From Minisyncoccota bacterium (GTDB lineage: Bacteria > Patescibacteriota > Minisyncoccia > Moranbacterales > GCA-2747515): DNA of 17,607 nt. This document shows positions 5,927 through 11,411 of the stretch, in pieces (position 1 is the first letter of the stretch; each line of letters opens with the position of its first letter). The DNA is taken from positions 1 to 17,607 of the forward strand of contig CALHMM010000060.1 in the NCBI GenBank assembly GCA_938034715.1, in the 5' to 3' direction. The position numbers were made by a program, and so were the translations under genes. Under the pieces are notes generated by a model, which ran no database searches, was not told where the DNA came from, and saw only the letters and a program-made list of their open reading frames with translations.

Positions 5927-5985
5927 ACCTACATCATCGTAGGTGACCCCGCATCTTTTTTAAGAAGCGGGGTCAATTTTTTTTG
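5927..5985 (+). terminator. Tandem hairpins with strong rho-independent terminator
   Basis: A first small hairpin ACCTAC-ATCATC-GTAGGT (5927-5944) abuts a strong one: GACCCCGC (5945-5952) pairing with GCGGGGTC (5967-5974), then AATTTTTTTT. The second is a textbook intrinsic terminator, 48 bases after the lipoprotein stop. The role of the first hairpin is unclear. Confidence 0.85.
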
Positions 5986-6018
5986 TAAGAAGACATTTAT
6001 TTGTTGAGCTAAATGGGC

Positions 6019-6047
6019 TTGACTATATATGACATATGTGTTAGTAT
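6019..6047 (+). promoter_or_regulatory. Promoter of the secreted cysteine protein
   Basis: TTGACT (6019-6024), a 17-base spacer and TAGTAT (6042-6047), preceded by TGTGT. It is the same design as the promoter at 5247. The start is expected near 6054, giving a 53-base leader that includes a good Shine-Dalgarno site (AGGAGAG at 6094-6100). Confidence 0.75.
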
Positions 6048-6106
6048 CCTAAGAAGCTTTGGAGAACCATAGCTATAACGACCTTAGGGTTTCAGGAGAG
6101 TTTAGA

Positions 6107-6547
6107 ATGAAGAAATTTAACACACTGGTAATAGTATGTATTTTTAGTCTATTATCACCGCTGGTTTCAGCTCACGAAATAACCACCCATTCCAAAAGCG
6201 CATACGTAATAGTCGACGTCTATAAGGCTGACTATTCACCAGATTTCGGTGACTGTACAACAAAAAAATGCACAGTACGAAATGCAAACGAATCCTGGGA
6301 GATATCAATCGACGACGTGAATAACGTGCGACTCGGTACTGCGAAACTGCAAAAGATCAACAATTCTGGATTGTACCAGGCCAAGATCTATCTGCCTGAT
6401 GCTTACTTGAAGCACGTCGGTCAAACAGCGCAATTCCAGCATCTGTTGGTAACGTGGCCAATTAAGGGTTATGTGCATTTCGCTTCCTGCGCCGCTGATC
6501 GGATATGTCTCCCGATTAGTAGCGATGACGCCAGGCCTCATCTGTAA
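6107..6547 (+). CDS. Hypothetical secreted protein with two cysteine pairs
   Basis: A 146-residue exported protein I do not recognise. The signal peptide is residues 1-22 (MKKFNTLVIVCIFSLLSPLVSA), probably cleaved before His23-Glu24. The mature part is about 124 residues, predicted beta-rich (AYVIVDVYKADYSP, ESWEISIDDV, GYVHFASC), with cysteines in DCTTKKC and CAADRIC that could form disulfides after export. ATG 6107 is selected because AGGAGAG lies six bases upstream, one of the few clear ribosome-binding sites in the window. It sits between its own promoter and terminator. The neighbouring lipoprotein shares promoter style and cysteine-pair style but no clear sequence similarity, so a common function is only a guess. 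Confidence 0.65.
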   Translation: MKKFNTLVIVCIFSLLSPLVSAHEITTHSKSAYVIVDVYKADYSPDFGDCTTKKCTVRNANESWEISIDDVNNVRLGTAKLQKINNSGLYQAKIYLPDAYLKHVGQTAQFQHLLVTWPIKGYVHFASCAADRICLPISSDDARPHL

Positions 6548-6595
6548 AGCCTAGCCAGCATGAATCTTACGATGAGATTCATTGTAAACAGACAA

Positions 6596-6640
6596 GGAAA
6601 TAGCCCCACACAGATTTATGTGTTGGGGTTTGTCTTTTTC
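6596..6640 (+). terminator. Rho-independent terminator
   Basis: CCCCACACA pairs with TGTGTTGGGG (one bulged base) around the loop GATTTA, between 6604 and 6628, then TTTGTCTTTTTC. An outer GACAA...TTGTC pairing (starting near 6591) may extend it. A separate hairpin GAATCT...AGATTC lies just upstream (6562-6580). It ends the transcript of the secreted protein. Confidence 0.75.
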
Positions 6641-6654
6641 TCAGGATATGAAAC

Positions 6655-6665
6655 TGTGCTAGTAT
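6655..6665 (+). promoter_or_regulatory. Extended -10 promoter of map
   Basis: TGTGCTAGTAT at 6655-6665 repeats the extended -10 seen elsewhere. No -35 is convincing. The start would be near 6672, giving a leader of about 17 bases without a Shine-Dalgarno site. The element lies immediately after the preceding terminator. Confidence 0.5.
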
Positions 6666-6688
6666 ATATATTGTAACTGTACCAATAA

Positions 6689-7468
6689 ATGCAGATGGAT
6701 ACGAAAGCACTGATAAAAACGGACAAAGAAATTGCTACAATGCGTAAAGGGTGTCAAATTTTGGCATCTGTTTTTGATACTCTTCATGACCGAGTCGTTC
6801 CTGGGGTAACAGGACTAGAACTAGATAAGCTAGCAGAACAAAAAATTCGAGATGCTGGATGCGTAGCAGCTTTTAAAGGATACGACTCAGGAGGCCCTAC
6901 GCCATTTCCAGGAACGATGTGCTTTTCGCGCAATCATGAAGTAGTCCATGGTATACCTACTGACACTCAAATCAAAAATACAGACATCATAAAGATCGAC
7001 ATGGGGCTTATCTACAATGGACACTATGCCGACATGGCGAGAAGTTTTGTTATGCCACAAGCCTCACAACAAGTGAGGGATCTCGCGACACATGCAAAAG
7101 GGACATTCGATGCTGGCTTAGCACAGATAAAAAATGGAGCAACACTTGAAGACTATGCTCGTGCTGCGCAAAAATATGCCCAAGATAAAGGCTACGGTGT
7201 CGTCAGGAATCTTGTAGGACATGGCATCGGCCGCGAGCTACACATGCCACCGCAGGTTCCAAACTATTTTGCACCTGAATTCGATAACTTTACATTCCGC
7301 AGTGGTATGACACTTGCCATCGAACCAATGATAAATGCTGGCGGGGGAAATGTAGTCGAGGGGGATGATGGATGGACAATCGTGACCGCAGATCGTAGCT
7401 TGAGTGCACACTACGAAAACACAATTCTCGTCACAGATGGCGGGTTTGAAATTCTCACACAAATCTAG
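6689..7468 (+). CDS. map: Methionine aminopeptidase, type I
   Basis: Removes the initiator methionine from new proteins in the cytosol, using two divalent metal ions. At 259 residues it has the length of the short type I (E. coli-like) form and no N-terminal zinc extension. All metal ligands can be placed: Asp104 (KIDMG), Asp115 (YADMARSF), His178 (VGHGIGRELHMPP), Glu212 (AIEPM) and Glu243 (HYENTILVTDGG). His87 (EVVHGIP) corresponds to the conserved active-site histidine. An in-frame ATG at 6695 is an alternative start; neither has a Shine-Dalgarno site. Map is essential in most bacteria and is often next to secY or adk; here it stands alone between an exported-protein gene and ruvX, a rearranged setting. 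The stop is TAG. Confidence 0.95.
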   Translation: MQMDTKALIKTDKEIATMRKGCQILASVFDTLHDRVVPGVTGLELDKLAEQKIRDAGCVAAFKGYDSGGPTPFPGTMCFSRNHEVVHGIPTDTQIKNTDIIKIDMGLIYNGHYADMARSFVMPQASQQVRDLATHAKGTFDAGLAQIKNGATLEDYARAAQKYAQDKGYGVVRNLVGHGIGRELHMPPQVPNYFAPEFDNFTFRSGMTLAIEPMINAGGGNVVEGDDGWTIVTADRSLSAHYENTILVTDGGFEILTQI

Positions 7469-7540
7469 ACAAGAATACAACTATAGCGTTGTAGGATCAC
7501 CACCAATGATCGTCAAAAAAATTCATACTAAAATTTTCGC

Positions 7541-7951
7541 ATGAAAAATTACATTGCCATTGACTGGGGACAGAGAAAAATTGGAATAGCATTTGGTAAT
7601 GATGAGACAAAAATCGCGTTTGGACAGGAGACGATCGAGAATGATGCTGCTAAATCCCACGGAGTCAAGGTATTCGACAAACTGATTAAAATAGCGCACG
7701 ATCATGACGCATGCTCATTTGTTGTCGGATGCACAAGTCATGATAATCAAAATGATAATGTGGCAGCAGTAGAAGACTTTATCAATTCAATAGAGTCAAA
7801 AAGCGCACTGGAGGTTGTACGTGCAAATGAGATGATGACCACCAAGCAGGCTCACACCAATCTCAAGGAGGCAGGCAAAAAAAACATCGCTGAGCTTGAC
7901 GATGCAGAAGCCGCACGCATCATATTGCAAGAATTCTTTGACGCACTCTAG
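7541..7951 (+). CDS. ruvX: RuvX/YqgF-type Holliday junction resolvase-like nuclease
   Basis: A 136-residue RNase H-fold protein of the YqgF/RuvX family, tied to Holliday junction resolution and to 16S rRNA 5'-end processing in other bacteria. Acidic residues fit the family pattern: Asp8 in YIAIDWGQRKIGIAFG (usual LGLDxGxxRIGVA), Glu97 in RANEMMTTKQA (usual DERLTT..A), and Asp120/Asp121 in ELDDAEAARIILQ (usual D..AA..IL). The middle VVGCTSHDN replaces the usual VVGLPLNMDG, so this copy is divergent. The length equals that of E. coli YqgF. A possible -10 (TAAAAT, 7529-7534) sits so close to the ATG that a leaderless mRNA would result; alternatively it is read through from map 72 bases upstream. 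The stop is TAG. Confidence 0.85.
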   Translation: MKNYIAIDWGQRKIGIAFGNDETKIAFGQETIENDAAKSHGVKVFDKLIKIAHDHDACSFVVGCTSHDNQNDNVAAVEDFINSIESKSALEVVRANEMMTTKQAHTNLKEAGKKNIAELDDAEAARIILQEFFDAL

Positions 7952-8065
7952 GAGTCTTGGGTGGAATATAAAATTAAGAGAAAGCTCAAACATTCCAGCT
8001 CTAAGATGGCAGATATTCACGTGATGTGTCTGGGTTCAGCTAGGCCAAAGCAATGCATTTGCTAT

Positions 8066-8073
8066 GGTATAAT
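8066..8073 (+). promoter_or_regulatory. Extended -10 promoter ahead of the glycosyltransferase gene
   Basis: The bases GGTATAAT at 8066-8073, preceded by AT, make TGG-TATAAT, a consensus extended -10 whose TG begins at 8065-8066. The start is expected near 8080. A second -10-like hexamer, TAGTAT at 8123-8128, lies five bases before the ATG and would give a leaderless transcript. No -35 is convincing for either. Confidence 0.5.
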
Positions 8074-8132
8074 AATACACATAAAAGTTCAAAGTTTACT
8101 TCTTGCAAAAAAGTAGTTGTCATAGTATTTAT

Positions 8133-8921
8133 ATGGATGAGATCACTCTATCAGTCGTCATTCCCGCATACAAAGAACAAAATCGTCTTGGTCCAAACTT
8201 GACGATTATTATTGAGCATCTAGAAGAATTTTTACTAAATAAAGGGATGGCTTATGAAGTGATTGTTGTTGTGGATGGATCAGGCGATGGAACAGCAGCA
8301 TTTGCACGCTCTTTCTCAGACAAGATAGAACATCTGCATGTTATAGATAATCAAGTAAATCGTGGAAAAGGTGCTGTAATTCGCCAAGGCCTTACGATGG
8401 CACAAGGGAAGTATCACGTATTTTTAGATGCAGATGGAAGTACTTCCATTACTCACATAGATAAGGCTATGGAGTTGATCGAATCTGGTGTAGATTTTGT
8501 TGTCGGCTCAAGAGATATACCAGGTTCAGTAATAGAGGTGCATCAGCCTCGTCATCGTGAAGTCATGGGAACCATGGGAAATTTTGCAATTCGAGCTGTT
8601 CTTGGGCTGTGGTCATTTCCTGACACACAATGTGGCTTCAAGGTTCTTAAGGCAGAAGTTTCAAGGGCAGTTGCACCACGAATGGTCGTTGACCGCTTCG
8701 GTTACGATTTCGAAATGATCGTTCTCGCGAAAAAGCTTGGATTTCGCATTGAGCAAATGCCAGTGCATTGGATGAACGAAGAGGGGTCTACGGTAGGTGG
8801 CCTTTTCGGCCCAAATGGATTCCTGCAGGTTTTAGTTGACCTAGCTAAAACGCGAGTAAGGCTTTTTACAGGTGCTTACCAACTAGATGATAAACCTCAA
8901 GCACAATCACAAATCACTTAA
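8133..8921 (+). CDS. GT2 glycosyltransferase, dolichyl/polyprenyl-phosphate sugar synthase type
   Basis: A 262-residue family 2 glycosyltransferase resembling ALG5/DPM1-type enzymes, which move a sugar from a nucleotide donor to a polyprenyl phosphate at the membrane. Landmarks are VVIPAYKEQNRLG (8-20), VIVVVDGSGDGT (43-54), the metal/nucleotide-binding DADGSTS (99-105), VVGSRD (123-128) and DTQCGFKVL (164-172), the last typical of this subgroup. No transmembrane helices are present, so it is the soluble or peripheral form. I use ATG 8133 rather than an upstream TTG, since it begins right before the conserved first strand. It lies 44 bases ahead of galT-like, so the two may be co-transcribed; together they suggest sugar-nucleotide use for a glycolipid or cell-surface glycan. 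Donor sugar unknown. Confidence 0.85.
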   Translation: MDEITLSVVIPAYKEQNRLGPNLTIIIEHLEEFLLNKGMAYEVIVVVDGSGDGTAAFARSFSDKIEHLHVIDNQVNRGKGAVIRQGLTMAQGKYHVFLDADGSTSITHIDKAMELIESGVDFVVGSRDIPGSVIEVHQPRHREVMGTMGNFAIRAVLGLWSFPDTQCGFKVLKAEVSRAVAPRMVVDRFGYDFEMIVLAKKLGFRIEQMPVHWMNEEGSTVGGLFGPNGFLQVLVDLAKTRVRLFTGAYQLDDKPQAQSQIT

Positions 8922-8965
8922 TAAAAAACAAGTCTTCCTCAAACTTCTAAAAATAAAACAAAAAA

Positions 8966-10045
8966 ATGAAACTAGAAATACACGAGATCTACACACAGAA
9001 GATACAAGACTCAAATCATAGTGAAAATTATGCTGAGGCTGAACTACGATATGATCTATTTCGAGGCAAGTGGGTACTGATTTCTCCTGCTCGAGGAAAA
9101 AAACCCGATGATTTTGCAAATATGGACAAGCAAAAATACGATAAGCAAAATGATGTTTTTGCACAACCAGGACTTTCAGAACAAGAGCCTGACACCCTTG
9201 TCTATAGAGATCCAAACGGTGAATGGACCACGAGGGTTTTCCCCAATAAATTCCCAGCGGTCAGTGCAGAATCATCCGTACTAGATCTTTCAGAGGGTCC
9301 ATATCCAGCAATGCGTGCAGTTGGAATGCACGAAGTTCTCATTACACGTGATGGCAGTAGAACTTTTGCTTTACTAGAGGTTGTTGAGCTGGCAGAGGTA
9401 ATTGATGCCTACCAAGACCGCTATCTATACATGATGAATAGAAAGGATGTACACTCCATCACCATCTTTCATAATCATGGACCAGCCGCTGGCGGATCTG
9501 TCATTCATCCTCACTCTCAGATCATGTCACTGCCTATCGTATCCAGTGCGATACAGCATGAAGTGGAGAAAGCATCACACTATAGTAAGCAAGCAGGTAT
9601 GAATGTATTTGAAGTTATCAGTCAATTTGAGGCGGACAGTGGCGACAGAATTGTTTATGAGAATGACAAGTTCATTGTTTACTGTCCATTTGCATCTACG
9701 CGAGCCTTTGAAATGAGAATTCTGCCAAAAAATCAACAACCATACTTCGAGAGAATTGGTTCTAGTGAAAAATTAGCTCTAGCGGATGCACTATCAGTTG
9801 CGCTAAATGCTATATACACGGGACTTAACGATCCTGATTACAACTACTATATTCGAACAGCACCATGCAATGGTGCAGATTATTCAGAGTTTAGCTATTA
9901 TGTCGAAATTCTGCCAAGGACACATATCTATGCAGGATTTGAGGCAGCGACAGATATTGATATAGTACCAATAGCGCCAGAAGATGCAGCACTATTCTTG
10001 CGAGAAGTTATAGAGAAAAAAGCAGTTAATCCAAATCATCAATAA
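8966..10045 (+). CDS. galT: GalT-like hexose-1-phosphate nucleotidyltransferase lacking the metal sites
   Basis: A 359-residue homologue of galactose-1-phosphate uridylyltransferase, which swaps UMP between UDP-glucose and galactose-1-phosphate through a uridylyl-histidine. The active-site motif HPHSQ is intact (181-185, nucleophile His183), preceded by FHNHGPAAGGS (168-178). N-terminal landmarks LRYDLFRGKWVLISPARGKK and VFPNKFPAVS, plus GMHEVLI (120-126) and FEMRILPK (248-255), also fit. The CPFC zinc pair typical of GalT is replaced by a cysteine-free stretch (residues 64-70, VFAQPGL), and the HWHIEILPR region is SYYVEILPR, so both structural metal sites appear lost. The related ADP-glucose phosphorylase is an alternative function. 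Only seven bases separate it from tpiA, so they are very probably one transcript. Confidence 0.82.
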   Translation: MKLEIHEIYTQKIQDSNHSENYAEAELRYDLFRGKWVLISPARGKKPDDFANMDKQKYDKQNDVFAQPGLSEQEPDTLVYRDPNGEWTTRVFPNKFPAVSAESSVLDLSEGPYPAMRAVGMHEVLITRDGSRTFALLEVVELAEVIDAYQDRYLYMMNRKDVHSITIFHNHGPAAGGSVIHPHSQIMSLPIVSSAIQHEVEKASHYSKQAGMNVFEVISQFEADSGDRIVYENDKFIVYCPFASTRAFEMRILPKNQQPYFERIGSSEKLALADALSVALNAIYTGLNDPDYNYYIRTAPCNGADYSEFSYYVEILPRTHIYAGFEAATDIDIVPIAPEDAALFLREVIEKKAVNPNHQ

Positions 10046-10052
10046 AGGAAAA

Positions 10053-10820
10053 ATGAATAAACCAAAACTCGTTATCGGAAATATTAAGATGAACTTGGAA
10101 ACCTCGCAAGCCCGAGACGAGTATATCACTAATTCTCTAGAGGCATTTCGTGGACTTTCAGATTCTCAGAAATCAGCTATCGTTATCTGCCCGCCCTTTT
10201 TGTACATTGAATCATTTGTACAAGCTTATAAGTTTGCTGATGTAGCAGTTGGAGGACAAAATGCGCATCAGGAATTAAGAGGGAAAAATACTGGAGAAAT
10301 ATCTCCAAAAATGCTCGCTTCTATTGGAGCGCAATGTGTCATCCTTGGTCATAGCGAAAGACGTGCTACAGGTGAAACACTAGAGCAGGTGATTCAAAAA
10401 GTCATTAATGCTATTCTGACAGGACTCACTCCTATTATATGCGTAGGATTTACGGTTGGCTCCAAAGATGCGCAGGATGAAGGAAAAATTCTAAAAGATG
10501 AAGTCAATGAAATTGTTTCTGCATTGAACGCTCAGCAAGTACAAAAAGTAATTTTCGCATACGAACCTGTCTGGGCAATTGGATCGGGGAAAACGCCGAC
10601 GCCTGAGCATATTCACACAATGACTTTAGTTGTTCGCAAGGCTATTGTGGGCGTCCATGGACCAGATACGAAAGAAATTCCTGTGCTCTATGGCGGAAGT
10701 ATTACCACCGAGAATGTTCGTGAAATATGTGTTCAGTCACATATAGACGGTGTTCTTGTAGGAGGTGCTAGCCTAGATCCTGCAAATCTAGCCCGTATGT
10801 CATCACTACTCAATCAATAG
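10053..10820 (+). CDS. tpiA: Triosephosphate isomerase
   Basis: Interconverts dihydroxyacetone phosphate and glyceraldehyde 3-phosphate in glycolysis. At 255 residues it is of normal length. The catalytic set is complete: Lys12 (GNIKMN, where most have GNWKMN), His100 (ILGHSERR) and Glu171 (FAYEPVWAIGSGKTPTPE, which includes the flexible loop 6). Phosphate-binding elements LYGGSI (212-217) and DGVLVGGASL (232-241) are present. The usual CVGE is CVGF. The start ATG follows AAAGGAAAA, a weak ribosome-binding site. It sits directly behind galT-like; the partner glycolytic gene gap is elsewhere in the window (16267), not adjacent as in many bacteria. The stop is TAG. Confidence 0.96.
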   Translation: MNKPKLVIGNIKMNLETSQARDEYITNSLEAFRGLSDSQKSAIVICPPFLYIESFVQAYKFADVAVGGQNAHQELRGKNTGEISPKMLASIGAQCVILGHSERRATGETLEQVIQKVINAILTGLTPIICVGFTVGSKDAQDEGKILKDEVNEIVSALNAQQVQKVIFAYEPVWAIGSGKTPTPEHIHTMTLVVRKAIVGVHGPDTKEIPVLYGGSITTENVREICVQSHIDGVLVGGASLDPANLARMSSLLNQ

Positions 10821-10880
10821 TCTCGACATAATTTAATGCCAGTGCTCTGAGTGAATTCTTGCATACAAATTGATATTTCC

Positions 10881-11258
10881 ATGACCAGACAAACCTATAT
10901 GAAAAGTGCAGGGCTATGCACAGTAACATTCGCTGTGCTATGGATTTTGGTGATTTCTCTGACAAATCCCAGCGATCTTGGTATGTTCTCATTTGCCCTA
11001 TTTTATGCACTATTCTTTCTGATGATGACTGGCATATGCAGCCTCACCTTAATGTTCTTTACAGCAAGGTCTAGCAAGGCCAAATCCCAAGAGATAACTA
11101 GTGAGCATATTTCCCTACGCCAGGGAGCACTCGTCGCAGCACTACTAACATCTGTACTTTTATTCCAACAACTGAACATTTTTGCCTGGTGGGTTGGGCT
11201 ACTGTTGTTGGGGGCTGTTTTCTTAGTGGAACTATTCTTTCTTTCACGCCCACGTTAA
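10881..11258 (+). CDS. Small four-helix membrane protein, hypothetical
   Basis: A 125-residue membrane protein. Four hydrophobic segments are seen: residues about 10-30 (LCTVTFAVLWILVISL), 36-62 (two-part, ending LTLMFF), 82-98 (GALVAALLTSVLLFQQL) and 101-122 (IFAWWVGLLLLGAVFLVELF). Between helices 2 and 3 is a polar loop (TARSSKAKSQEITSEHIS). The pattern SLRQGALxxxLLxxxLLxxQ followed by WWxxLLLxxxxxxELFFL is one I associate with small conserved proteins of candidate-phyla bacteria; that is recollection and needs a search. ATG 10881 is preferred over GTG 10851, which adds only a polar decapeptide. It lies 60 bases after tpiA and could be read from the same transcript. Function unknown. Confidence 0.6.
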   Translation: MTRQTYMKSAGLCTVTFAVLWILVISLTNPSDLGMFSFALFYALFFLMMTGICSLTLMFFTARSSKAKSQEITSEHISLRQGALVAALLTSVLLFQQLNIFAWWVGLLLLGAVFLVELFFLSRPR

Positions 11259-11270
11259 ATAAGCTTTAGG

Positions 11271-11302
11271 CAGGTAATCTTGCACCAAGGCTTTTTTACC
11301 TG
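11271..11302 (+). terminator. Possible terminator hairpin
   Basis: CAGGTAA (11271-11277) can pair with TTACCTG (11296-11302) around an 18-base loop, and an inner CTTG-CAC-CAAG is followed by GCTTTTTT. It is a plausible but weak intrinsic terminator after the four-helix protein gene and before gyrB. The remaining gap to 11411 shows no other structure I can support. Confidence 0.4.
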
Positions 11303-11400
11303 TAAAATGTACACAAAGGTCAAAATTGATCATACAATACGATAATTACTTACTGCCGGTCAGAAAAAAGATGACAGAAAAATCTGATGTGAAGGCGAAA

Positions 11401-11406
11401 TACTAT
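11401..11406 (+). promoter_or_regulatory. Possible -10 of gyrB
   Basis: TACTAT at 11401-11406 lies five bases before the gyrB ATG (11412), predicting a start at about 11412-11413 and a leaderless mRNA. No -35 is evident. Candidates further upstream around 11330-11346 (TACAAT, GATAAT) would give a normal leader, so this call is tentative. Confidence 0.3.
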
Positions 11407-11411
11407 ATATT

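Noticed and set aside
6059..6106. TTG start 16 codons upstream of the secreted protein
   Set aside because: The transcript is expected to begin near 6054, and AGGAGAG is correctly placed for the ATG at 6107, where the signal peptide begins.
7952..8060. Possible tRNA suggested by GGGTTCAGC near 8031-8039
   Set aside because: No acceptor stem, anticodon arm or D-loop could be fitted around it.
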